Below are positions 24,519 to 30,282 of a stretch of DNA of 32,891 nt, in pieces (the first letter of the stretch is position 1; every line of letters begins with the position of its first letter). The translations under genes were made by a program, and so were the position numbers. The notes below the pieces were generated by a model. That model had not been told where the DNA came from, searched no databases, and worked only from the letters and a program-made list of their open reading frames with translations. The DNA comes from a virus: IMG/VR virus record IMGVR_UViG_3300045930_000161, positions 1 through 32,891 of that record; one strand, given 5' to 3'.

Positions 24519-24724
24519 GGGACCCGCTTGGGGCAATACCTGGCCTTAGCCGGGAAACCCTATGGGTTTCGGCAAAGCCGATATATGAGGTAATCTAGGT
24601 TACCCGGCAGGCTATCCGGCAGGTTTCACTGGAGGCTCCCAAGACGTATTGCAATATCCTTAGTTGACCAGCAGTATAAACCTATGCTAACCTACCAAAC
24701 CGCCCCGCCCCATCGGAGACCTCC

Positions 24725-25120
24725 ATGCCAAAACTACGTCAATGCGTATCGTGTGGTAGCACCACAATGTTGCCACATGCACGAAGATATTGTCCTACTT
24801 GCAGGTCAATAAAACGCAAGAACTATCATATGGAGCCCGAGAGGAGATCCCAGAACAACACTGCACGTAAGGCACGCCGCGCGGCGAGTAAAGGCACATT
24901 GGTCAAGCTACCTTGCTTCTGTGGCAATCCAAACGTTCAAGGTCATCATCCAGATTATACTAAACCTTTAGAAGTTATCTGGCTCTGTGCAAGACATCAC
25001 GTCCAACTCCATTCTATACTACGCAATGGAGATTCTAAAGAGCGGGTTCAAATACTTAATAGACTTAGTGAGCTAGAAGCACGCAAGATGAAAGAGCTGA
25101 AATTGAGGGCGGAAGATTGA
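24725..25120 (+). CDS. HNH-like zinc protein
   Basis: 131 residues, first gene of the rightward block, preceded by GGAGACCTCC. An N-terminal zinc ribbon (CVSCGSTT...RYCPTCRS, Cys at about 7, 10, 23, 26) and a basic stretch (RKARRAASKG) precede CFCG and GHHPDYTKPLEVIWLCARHH, which has the H-H and C-x2-H layout of HNH-type nucleases of phages (pattern HHxDYxKPLxVxWLC). A C-terminal helix (LSELEARKMKELKLRAED) follows. It may cut or bind DNA or assist packaging; nuclease activity is not certain because many members with this motif are uncharacterised. Confidence 0.65.
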   Translation: MPKLRQCVSCGSTTMLPHARRYCPTCRSIKRKNYHMEPERRSQNNTARKARRAASKGTLVKLPCFCGNPNVQGHHPDYTKPLEVIWLCARHHVQLHSILRNGDSKERVQILNRLSELEARKMKELKLRAED

Positions 25121-25144
25121 GCTATGCGTTTTTTACTTAGGGCA

Positions 25145-25200
25145 ATGCGCTGAGCGCATAACAATAGGTATTGACAGGTTGCCCTAGGTATGATCAGGTA
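25145..25200 (+). promoter_or_regulatory. Hairpin plus promoter-like leader
   Basis: ATGCGC and GCGCAT form a 6-bp hairpin (25145-25159), followed by TTGACA (25171-25176) and TATGAT (25189-25194). The 12-base spacing is too short for a normal sigma70 promoter. A similar arrangement, TTGACC (24664-24669), TATGCT (24683-24688) and then GCCCCATCGG, precedes the HNH-like gene, and GCCCCATCGG recurs at 25205-25214. The shared layout suggests a common signal whose nature is unclear. Confidence 0.35.
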
Positions 25201-25256
25201 CCTTGCCCCATCGGCACGCGCCGACTCGGCCTCCCAACCCCATGAGAAGGCACCCC

Positions 25257-25703
25257 ATGCACGAATCCCCCCCTCTCGCCTACGTGATACACCATCACCA
25301 ACAGCGATGCCTGCATTGTGGCAGGTCGCACGACTATTGTGCGATCTACGCGCGCAACGATGTTAAGCCCGTTACGATAACGGGCTTAGGCCGTGCGGTT
25401 AGCAACCTGCACACCATTAAGCAACCCAGCGATGTTAATTGGAACGTTCCCATTGAGCATGCTGAAGCGAGAATAGTCGAGATTCCATTCTGTCACGCTT
25501 GCTATTCAACTGTAAGTCTGGCCCACAACTTAACCCCGCCACGGCCGCAAGTCGCAACCGGAGCCGCGGCTAAGACTTATGATGCCGCGGCCACGGTTTC
25601 AGGCGGCTATGCTGTTGAGTCCACAAGCCCCTTTCATAAGGTCGCCCCCAAGCCGCGGCGTGAACCCATTAAGGCCGCGACAATCGATGACCTGTTAGCA
25701 TAA
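25257..25703 (+). CDS. Zinc-binding early protein with ATIDDLLA tail
   Basis: 148 residues from ATG 25257, chosen for AAGG six bases upstream; in-frame ATG 25242 is an alternative. Two Cys pairs, CLHC with nearby His/Cys (RSHDYC) and CHAC (about residue 78), likely hold zinc. Between them lies TITGLGRAVSNLHTIKQ. The C-terminal 60 residues are Pro/Ala/Lys-rich and probably disordered (PKPRREPIKA), ending in ATIDDLLA. The last codons and the following TAACGGAGC are shared with the gene at 30690-30959. Function unknown; zinc fold and tail suggest a nucleic-acid or protein-binding adaptor. Confidence 0.7.
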   Translation: MHESPPLAYVIHHHQQRCLHCGRSHDYCAIYARNDVKPVTITGLGRAVSNLHTIKQPSDVNWNVPIEHAEARIVEIPFCHACYSTVSLAHNLTPPRPQVATGAAAKTYDAAATVSGGYAVESTSPFHKVAPKPRREPIKAATIDDLLA

Positions 25704-25713
25704 CGGAGCTATC

Positions 25714-25983
25714 ATGCATCCCGCAACCCCACGCGGCTTTGGCAACCACGTATTCGACGACCTCACCAAACACCTCAATCAACGCCTGCATAAGGCCGTC
25801 GAGGACTTTACCAGCCGCGTTCAATATATGGAATGCAGTACTAAGGAATCCACCATGGCCGCGGTCATAGCCTCGGCTCTGGAAATCGCCGGCATCGCCG
25901 CGACCGTAGGCGGCATGTCCCACAAGTCATTCATCCAGTTGGCCCACGAAACCTTCAACCGCTATCAGGAGCAAAAGCCATGA
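25714..25983 (+). CDS. Hypothetical protein
   Basis: 89 residues; GGAG eight bases before ATG 25714. Contains helices FDDLTKHLNQRLHKAVEDF and a small-residue hydrophobic stretch, MAAVIASALEIAGIAATVGG (about 48-67), that could be a membrane helix or a packed core, then HKSFIQLAHETFNRYQEQ. The stop overlaps the VWA gene start by four bases, so the two are translationally coupled. Not recognised; it could partner the VWA protein. Confidence 0.6.
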   Translation: MHPATPRGFGNHVFDDLTKHLNQRLHKAVEDFTSRVQYMECSTKESTMAAVIASALEIAGIAATVGGMSHKSFIQLAHETFNRYQEQKP

Positions 25984-26657
25984 CCGACTCAACCGATATC
26001 ATGCATCGCACTACGGATCTAGTCGATCCGAATAGCCGACCTTCAAATCTCGACTACATCGTCCTCGACGCCAGCGGCTCGATGTTATCCAAGTGGTTGG
26101 AGTCGCTCCAAGCCATCGACAACTACGTTGCGGGGCTCACCATCGATACACGCATCATTGCGGTCAGCTTCACAACCGGCACCGGCGGCAATGCCGAGTT
26201 TATTAAGTTTCGCGACTGTCGCCGCGAGGACTGGAAGCCGCTATTACTCGACCAGCCCCAATGCCGGGGCCATATGACCCCACTATACGACGCCATCAAC
26301 ACCTCCGGTCGCGAATGTCGCGACATCAATCCCATCCACAACTCAGTGGTTTATGTAACGGATGGTGAGGAGAACGCCTCTAAAACCACCCAGCCCCAAG
26401 CCAAGGCCATACTGGATTGGATGCGAGCCAAGGGTTGGCAGATCACATTCATTGGGTGTGACTTCGACAACAGCCATCAAGCAGCCCTGCTAGGCGGTAA
26501 CGCGCAAAGCGCGATCGGCGTCAGCAAGGCCCGCCTGGTCACTGCGACTAAGGAGCTAGCCAAGAAGCGTAACCTTTACAGCCAATTCGGCGTCCCGATG
26601 CATTGGAGCAAGGAAGACCATCAGCAGTTTGGTGGTTATATTGGAGGGGCGAAATGA
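25980..26657 (+). CDS. von Willebrand factor A (VWA) domain protein
   Basis: 225 residues. A complete metal-ion-dependent adhesion site is visible: Asp30, Ser32 and Ser34 in LDASGSM, Thr100 in HMTPLYDAI, and Asp128 in VVYVTDGEEN. Strand-helix alternation (IIAVSFTTGTGG, WQITFIGCDFDN) fits the Rossmann-like VWA fold. The last 60 residues lie outside the core. VWA proteins mediate metal-dependent protein contacts, often with AAA+ ATPases or in stress and defence operons; no such ATPase is seen in this window. It overlaps both neighbours by four bases and so belongs to a tight operon. Confidence 0.8.
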   Translation: MTDSTDIMHRTTDLVDPNSRPSNLDYIVLDASGSMLSKWLESLQAIDNYVAGLTIDTRIIAVSFTTGTGGNAEFIKFRDCRREDWKPLLLDQPQCRGHMTPLYDAINTSGRECRDINPIHNSVVYVTDGEENASKTTQPQAKAILDWMRAKGWQITFIGCDFDNSHQAALLGGNAQSAIGVSKARLVTATKELAKKRNLYSQFGVPMHWSKEDHQQFGGYIGGAK

Positions 26658-27001
26658 GAGCCCTTCAAGCTTCCGAGAAAGAGCAGGCTTGTGAGACTTG
26701 CGGCTCACAGCCTGGAGAGTTGTGTCGGACTAAAGGCAACAAGCCCGCATGCGAGCCTCACTCTGCTAGATACAAAGCATGGCACGAGCACGGTGTGGCC
26801 ACGGGCGCTGTTAAAGTCCCCCATCTCCAAATAAGCAACACATTCAAGCCTGAGTGCGAGTATGTTGTGACTGGTAAGATGTTAAATGCCATATTACGCG
26901 AGGCTGGGATTGGTACTACGTCGGCCTTTCAGAAGGAACGCGACATCAGAGCCATACTGCAATTCGCCGCACTAATTACAGATGCCCGTAGTTCGAAATA
27001 A
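26654..27001 (+). CDS. Zinc-finger protein (CxxC-PG-C type)
   Basis: 115 residues from ATG 26654, coupled to the VWA gene by ATGA, with GGAGGGG just upstream. Residues 13-34 (CETCGSQPGELCRTKGNKPA) plus CEPHSARYKAW form the CxxCxxxPGxxC...H-x2-R zinc motif common in small actinobacterial and phage proteins of unknown role. A second half with VTGKMLNAILREAGIG and helical end may be a separate domain. DNA binding is possible. Confidence 0.65.
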   Translation: MRALQASEKEQACETCGSQPGELCRTKGNKPACEPHSARYKAWHEHGVATGAVKVPHLQISNTFKPECEYVVTGKMLNAILREAGIGTTSAFQKERDIRAILQFAALITDARSSK

Positions 27002-27014
27002 CTGACCATCTAAA

Positions 27015-27058
27015 GAGGAGTGGGAGCGGATACTCAAAACCCTCAGCTCCCACCCCTT
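27015..27058 (+). repeat. Intercistronic hairpin
   Basis: GTGGGAGC (27020-27027) pairs perfectly with GCTCCCAC (27046-27053) around an 18-nt loop, and the stem extends by about four pairs (two certain) past an A-C mismatch. It lies in the 121-base gap after the zinc-finger gene. No T-run follows, so processing or attenuation is more likely than termination. Nothing else is seen in the gap. Confidence 0.5.
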
Positions 27059-27122
27059 CAATACCAGACCACCCAACTTTAACAACAATCCAGACCCAAC
27101 TGACGACAAGGGAACCCCTAAT

Positions 27123-27788
27123 ATGAGCCAACCTATGACAACGAGCGATGATTTCCCGCTTGACAGGTTCATCAAACTGCTCAACATGCTGCGGGATACA
27201 ACTAGTGACAATGAGAAGATTAATGCCATTCGCCTATGCAATGCGATGTTAGCGCGGAGTGGTTTGGACTGGGAACGTTTCGCCCGGGGCAAAATCACCA
27301 TAGTTAACGATCCTTTCAGCTCAATCGCCGAACCCCCCAAAGCCGCCGCAGCGCCACCACCTCCTCAACCCACCCCACCTCAACGCTCCCCCCGCGACAC
27401 CGCGATTGTCAATTCACGTCTCAACCTACTCCACAACAATCGCCACCATCTCCGCACTCACACCGCAACGCGGCTAGACCAAATCACAATCGATTGGCAA
27501 CACCACGCTCCTAATATGAGTGATGCCGACTATTCGTGGCTCAGTTCCGAAGCCGCGCAGTTCGACCTCAAACAACGCGACATCGCCGAAGTTGAACGTT
27601 ATTTAGATGTCTGCGACTTAGCCCCGCTCAACGATAGCGAAATCATCCGAGTCCGAGCTATCCGCATAACCTGGCAGCAATCCCAGCTTATGTGTGATCA
27701 CGACTACAGCTTCCTATCCAGCCTGTATCGCTACTACAATCGCCCAACTGGCGGTCCTGGTAAGCGGAAAGCTAAGAGGTTGTTCTGA
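27123..27788 (+). CDS. Unknown protein, N-terminal domain shared with 29424-29813
   Basis: 221 residues. Residues 14-58 (FIKLLNMLRDTTSDNEKINA, IRLCNAMLARSGLDWERFAR) form a helical module that closely matches the start of the protein at 29424-29813 and ends in the same RGK. This module resembles the short N-terminal domain that precedes variable regions in many phage early proteins. A Pro-rich linker (PPPPQPTPPQRSP) follows, then a second helical domain with DADYSWLSSEAAQF and CDHDYSFLSSLYRYY, an internal repeat of DYSxLSS. The basic tail is KRKAKRLF. Function unknown. Confidence 0.65.
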   Translation: MSQPMTTSDDFPLDRFIKLLNMLRDTTSDNEKINAIRLCNAMLARSGLDWERFARGKITIVNDPFSSIAEPPKAAAAPPPPQPTPPQRSPRDTAIVNSRLNLLHNNRHHLRTHTATRLDQITIDWQHHAPNMSDADYSWLSSEAAQFDLKQRDIAEVERYLDVCDLAPLNDSEIIRVRAIRITWQQSQLMCDHDYSFLSSLYRYYNRPTGGPGKRKAKRLF

Positions 27789-28177
27789 TGAGCTACATCT
27801 ATCTAGCCTCGCCCTATAGTCACCCTAACGCCTTAGTGCAAGAGATGCGCTACGTTGCAGCACGCGACGCCGTGGCCTGGCTCCTAAAACGCTGCATATG
27901 GGTATACTCTCCCATCGTCCACTGTCACCACCTCGCTTTGCATGAGTCCCTGCCTAAAGGCTATGCATTTTGGCGACCCTACAACAGGGCCATGCTCGAA
28001 GCTGCAACAGCACTATACATTTTAGATATAGTCGGCGCTTCAACTTCCGAAGGCGTCGCCGGCGAACACACACATGCTCAAAAGCTTAACTTACCCATCA
28101 CCGCGATGAAGCCCTCAAACGATCGCGATGGCTATGACTTCGACCCTCCACTCAACTCACTGGAGATAATCCAATGA
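27788..28177 (+). CDS. DUF1937-like (nucleoside deoxyribosyltransferase-like fold)
   Basis: 129 residues, start coupled to the preceding stop (TGATG). The N-terminus YIYLASPYSHPNALVQEMRY, the following HCHHLA with FWRPYNRAMLEAATALYIL, and STSEGVAGEHTHAQKLNLPI match the DUF1937/DUF4406 family, distant relatives of nucleoside 2-deoxyribosyltransferases. SPY and the S-xGV-xE motif are the conserved elements. A role in nucleotide handling or N-glycosidic bond chemistry is possible, but enzymatic activity of this family is not established to my knowledge. Confidence 0.7.
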   Translation: MSYIYLASPYSHPNALVQEMRYVAARDAVAWLLKRCIWVYSPIVHCHHLALHESLPKGYAFWRPYNRAMLEAATALYILDIVGASTSEGVAGEHTHAQKLNLPITAMKPSNDRDGYDFDPPLNSLEIIQ

Positions 28178-28395
28178 CCCTCCCCCTATACATCATCACC
28201 CTCGATGGCGATATGTTTCAGGTCTGTCTATACTTTAAAGGCGAGACCTATCCCATCCCAGGCAAGCGTTACACCTCCTACTATGTTGCCAACATGGTGA
28301 TAAAGCAGATGAAGGCGGAGGATTATAAGCATTGGCAAGAATCCTCACTCGCTAAACAGTCACGCGAATACGACGGCGAAGGAAAACCACTATGA
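28174..28395 (+). CDS. Hypothetical protein
   Basis: 73 residues, coupled to the preceding stop by ATGA and to the next ORF the same way. The start LPLYIITLDGDMFQVCLYFKG is beta-hairpin-like, the rest charged and helical (YYVANMVIKQMKAEDYKHWQ). Not recognised. Confidence 0.55.
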   Translation: MTLPLYIITLDGDMFQVCLYFKGETYPIPGKRYTSYYVANMVIKQMKAEDYKHWQESSLAKQSREYDGEGKPL

Positions 28396-28568
28396 TCACC
28401 GCAAGACACGAAATCACCCTAAGACGCCGCTTAAATCGCGTCATTGACGATTACTTCTACGGCGGTCAGACCCAAGACGATCTTGTGGTTAACATAGTTG
28501 ATGTTATCAAGCAGACTATAGAGGAAATGGAAAATGACAAAAGCCCCGCGATCACCAAACCCCGTTAG
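28392..28568 (+). CDS. 58-residue protein in an ATGA overlap
   Basis: ATG 28392 overlaps the preceding TGA; the frame runs to TAG 28566-28568 and overlaps the next gene by 35 bases. The peptide starts MITARHEITLRRRLNRVIDD, then YFYGGQTQDDLVVNIVDVIK and ends in ITKPR. It is mainly helical. It fills what would otherwise be a 138-base gap in a densely packed operon and keeps the overlap pattern, which supports its reality. Function unknown. Confidence 0.6.
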   Translation: MITARHEITLRRRLNRVIDDYFYGGQTQDDLVVNIVDVIKQTIEEMENDKSPAITKPR

Positions 28569-28986
28569 TAGCTTCGGACCTGAGCTGCTCAACGCCCTCA
28601 TCGAGGGCTCGAAGCGAAGGTTCGAAGTTAAAGGTGTAACCTATCGCGAAGCAGTAAAGTTCCGCCATCGCTGCCACCAGTTACGGCATCGAATGCGAGA
28701 AGAGAACCACCAACTCTCCGCTGTAGTAGCCAAGACTCGCATTAGTATTGTGTGGGATAGTACGACTGAGGTACTGTATAGTAAGAAGCGCGTCGCCTAC
28801 CCTAAGTCGGCCGACGCCAGAGTCAATATCGTCATCGAACCGCATGATAGTGAGTTCGCCGCGGCTTTAGCCGCGGCCGGTATCACCATCCGCCCCATCA
28901 CCGACGACGGCATAGTTCCGGCGACCGAAGGGAGCGGCTCTAACACTCCGACCCCCTCAATCGAAAAACTCTTAGGTGACCTATGA
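28534..28986 (+). CDS. Hypothetical protein
   Basis: 150 residues, GAGGA about 8 bases before ATG 28534. Contains a basic helical core (GVTYREAVKFRHRCHQLRHR) and a beta part with TRISIVWDSTTEVLYSKKRV and DARVNIVIEPHDSEFAAAL. After a disordered linker it ends in PSIEKLLGDL, which is acidic-hydrophobic like the shared DDLLA tail of other proteins here but not identical. Basic character suggests nucleic-acid binding. Not recognised as a family. Confidence 0.6.
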   Translation: MTKAPRSPNPVSSFGPELLNALIEGSKRRFEVKGVTYREAVKFRHRCHQLRHRMREENHQLSAVVAKTRISIVWDSTTEVLYSKKRVAYPKSADARVNIVIEPHDSEFAAALAAAGITIRPITDDGIVPATEGSGSNTPTPSIEKLLGDL

Positions 28987-29186
28987 CAACCAAACAGGAC
29001 CTGGTCGGCGAACTAGTCGTCGCCGCGCTGGAGACTCTCGACTGCTACCCCAGGCTCGTCGCCATGCCTGAAGAGGATAGCGCCACCGCGCTCAATCTCA
29101 ACCTCACGTTGGCGAACTTCTTCAACACCCTCATCGATAACCTTAACGAGTCGGCCAGGGAGAAGTACGATGCACCTCAAACCTAG
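28983..29186 (+). CDS. Small hypothetical protein
   Basis: 67 residues, coupled by ATGA to the preceding gene. Helical and acidic (QDLVGELVVAALETLDCYPR, LTLANFFNTLIDNLNESARE). Not recognised. Confidence 0.5.
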   Translation: MTTKQDLVGELVVAALETLDCYPRLVAMPEEDSATALNLNLTLANFFNTLIDNLNESAREKYDAPQT

Positions 29187-29203
29187 CTTGATGGAGAAGC
29201 TTA

Positions 29204-29446
29204 ATGAACCAACCCGGCATTGACATAATCCAGCGTCTCCGCTGGGTTAGCGTCCACGGCACTCAGGCCGACGCCAGAGCTGCAATGGACGCCGCGATAG
29301 AAGAGATCGAGCGTCTCAGGGCTCAGATCACACACCTAAGCAACTCCATCACAGGCACGATGCAGGTCGCGGCTGAAAATATACGACTCCAATCCGAACT
29401 CGGAATCATAAAGGCCAGACTCAATGAACACGAACGCAAAAGCTAG
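29204..29446 (+). CDS. Small coiled-coil protein
   Basis: 80 residues with GGAG before ATG 29204. Residues about 25-75 are heptad-like (DAAIEEIERLRAQITHL, AAENIRLQSELGIIKARLNE). It overlaps the next gene by 23 bases. A dimeric coiled-coil adaptor is plausible; the function is unknown. Confidence 0.55.
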   Translation: MNQPGIDIIQRLRWVSVHGTQADARAAMDAAIEEIERLRAQITHLSNSITGTMQVAAENIRLQSELGIIKARLNEHERKS

Positions 29447-29813
29447 TGACTTTGAAATCTTCATCAAACTAATGATGATGACCCAAAGCTCCAGCGATCA
29501 GGAGGCCCTTACGGCTCTGCGCAAAGCTAACGCTAAACTCGCCTCAATCAATCGCAATTGGGAAGAATTGCTTCGTGGTAAGGTAACCACGGCAGAGTTC
29601 CCCGACATCGCCATGGGTGGCAACCTCAACACAGGCGGCGGCGTTAAATACACCGACCAATTCATCACCGTCATGCTCGACGATCTCCTACTTGAGGTCC
29701 AAGGCAGCTTCCGCACTTTCGTGACCGATATTAATCGCTTCTGGGAAGAAAAGGGCTTCCTCACCGAAAAGCAATACAACGTGATTAAGAAGTCCTGGGA
29801 AATGCGGAGGTGA
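29424..29813 (+). CDS. Unknown protein with the same N-terminal module as 27123-27788
   Basis: 129 residues. Residues 9-53 (FEIFIKLMMMTQSSSDQEAL, TALRKANAKLASINRNWEEL, LRGKVTT) repeat the helical module of the 221-aa protein, here with the commoner ALRKANxxLA and WEELLRGK form. The second half is different (YTDQFITVMLDDLLLEVQGS, FLTEKQYNVIKKSWEMRR) and helical. Being the last gene before a promoter and a non-coding stretch, it closes this sub-operon. A shared scaffold or interaction module is inferred; function unknown. Confidence 0.6.
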   Translation: MNTNAKASDFEIFIKLMMMTQSSSDQEALTALRKANAKLASINRNWEELLRGKVTTAEFPDIAMGGNLNTGGGVKYTDQFITVMLDDLLLEVQGSFRTFVTDINRFWEEKGFLTEKQYNVIKKSWEMRR

Positions 29814-29845
29814 TAAAATAAATCCTTGACGTGGAAAAAAGGCCC

Positions 29846-29874
29846 TTGACAGGCGATAGGGCGGTTGTTACAAT
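29846..29874 (+). promoter_or_regulatory. Near-consensus sigma70 promoter
   Basis: TTGACA (29846-29851) and TACAAT (29869-29874) are separated by exactly 17 bases: a perfect -35 and a -10 with one difference from TATAAT. Transcription should start near 29881. It is the strongest rightward promoter I can see in the window, and the -10 lies inside copy C of the 29-nt dyad element, so a factor binding that element would block or help it. Confidence 0.8.
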
Positions 29875-29886
29875 CACAATCGCCCC
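29858..29886 (+). promoter_or_regulatory. 29-nt dyad element, copy C
   Basis: Arms AGGGCGGTTG and CAATCGCCCC surround TTACAATCA. Orientation is with rightward transcription. The last 15 bases (AATCACAATCGCCCC) are identical to copy A. It overlaps the -10 hexamer and the expected start, the typical place for a repressor site, and is immediately followed by a smaller dyad GCCCCAATGGGGC (29882-29894). Confidence 0.7.
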
Positions 29887-30115
29887 AATGGGGCTCAACC
29901 TCCAACCTTTACCCGGAGGCGCCAATGAAGTAACCACCCACCACATAGCCCTCGCTGTTCTACGGGCCCCCCAGACTCCGGCACAAGCACTCTGGGGGGT
30001 CCACAACACGATAGTAGCGGGATTTAGTGGTGGTCAGGAAAGCCACGTTAGACAGGTGGGGCGTCATAGTCCCGGTTTAGCGACACTCCTGCCCACCACT
30101 AAGTCCCCCAACTCG
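29881..30115 (+). ncRNA. Structured leader or small RNA
   Basis: Between the promoter and the gene at 30126 lie about 235 bases with strong pairing. The first large stem pairs 29964-29975 with 29991-30002, 12 bp with one G-U, including CCCCCCAGA/TCTGGGGGG, loop 15. The second pairs 30019-30039 with 30087-30107, 21 bp with one G-U and one T-C mismatch, enclosing 47 bases with an inner CCAC/GTGG hairpin. A two-codon minigene with a consensus ribosome site lies near the start. It could be a cis leader controlling the genes from 30126 or a free small RNA. A frame of 86 codons crosses it but lacks a ribosome site. Confidence 0.55.
29925..29933 (+). CDS. Two-codon minigene ATG AAG TAA
   Basis: GGAGG (29915-29919) stands 5 bases before ATG AAG TAA, an ideal ribosome site for a frame of two codons (Met-Lys). 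It lies 44 bases after the predicted transcription start, before the two large stems. In lambda, bar minigenes of this size act by peptidyl-tRNA drop-off, and short leader ORFs can control downstream folding. Either is an inference; chance occurrence is possible. Confidence 0.35.
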   Translation: MK

Positions 30116-30125
30116 GAGCACCACA

Positions 30126-30281
30126 ATGGTAAATCCAGCTATAGCTGAGAAGTTCTTCGAGCTTCTAGCCGAGATCGTACACGGTGACGAGCCATACACC
30201 GAAAAGCTTGCCACTCTACTAGCTCTCGGCGACGAGGCCGATAAGGCCAATCTTGAAGAACTCATTACATGGTTCAGCTAA
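30126..30281 (+). CDS. Small acidic helical protein
   Basis: 51 residues, with GGAG eight bases before ATG 30126, first gene after the structured leader. The sequence (IAEKFFELLAEIVHGDEPYT, KLATLLALGDEADKANLEEL) is acidic and wholly helical. It ends one base before the next ATG. Not recognised; acidic small phage proteins often inhibit host enzymes or mimic DNA, which is only a possibility here. Confidence 0.6.
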   Translation: MVNPAIAEKFFELLAEIVHGDEPYTEKLATLLALGDEADKANLEELITWFS

Positions 30282-30282
30282 C

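Larger units (their letters stand above)
24079..24724. other. Divergent non-coding control region, candidate origin
   Basis: 646 bases with no convincing gene separate the leftward 202-aa gene from the rightward block. Besides the promoter and inverted repeats listed separately, it holds palindromes GGCGAATTCGCC (24360-24371) and GCTCAGAGCTCTGAGC (24462-24477), the 15-nt mirror-dyad TCTCTTCCGAAGAGA (24444-24458), and three consecutive hairpins: GAAACCC/GGGTTTC (24554-24570), CGGC/GCCG (24570-24580) and GGTAA/TTACC (24589-24604). CCGGCAGG is repeated at 24604-24611 and 24616-24623. Such density at a transcription divergence fits an origin or a regulatory switch. Small frames here have no ribosome sites and are composed of repeats. 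Confidence 0.6.

Noticed and set aside
24191-24593. Several overlapping plus-strand frames in the divergent control region
   Set aside because: They are built from palindromes and short repeats, lack ribosome sites and have no coding-like composition.
27006-27122. In-frame upstream extension of the 221-aa gene (EEWERILKTLSS...)
   Set aside because: The frame is open back to a TGA at 27003 but contains no standard start with a ribosome site, and the interval is dominated by the 27015-27058 hairpin.
6711-29886. The 29-nt repeats as a CRISPR array
   Set aside because: The length and dyad fit a CRISPR repeat, but the copies are thousands of bases apart, in opposite orientations, imperfect, and not separated by regular spacers.
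30024-30099. A tRNA-like element ending CCCACCA
   Set aside because: The end resembles a CCA tail and the stem an acceptor arm, but the paired stem is far too long, no T-arm consensus (GTTCRA) or anticodon arm fits, and the pairing continues past the CCA.
29888-30148. An 86-codon plus-strand frame across the structured leader (MGLNLQPLPGG...)
   Set aside because: It has no ribosome site, begins only about 7 bases after the expected transcription start, coincides with strong stems, runs into the better supported gene at 30126 and has unremarkable composition. Kept as a refutation test for the RNA.
30077-30265. Minus-strand Ser-rich frame across 30077-30265
   Set aside because: Antisense to the gene at 30126 and to the large stem; no promoter or ribosome site.
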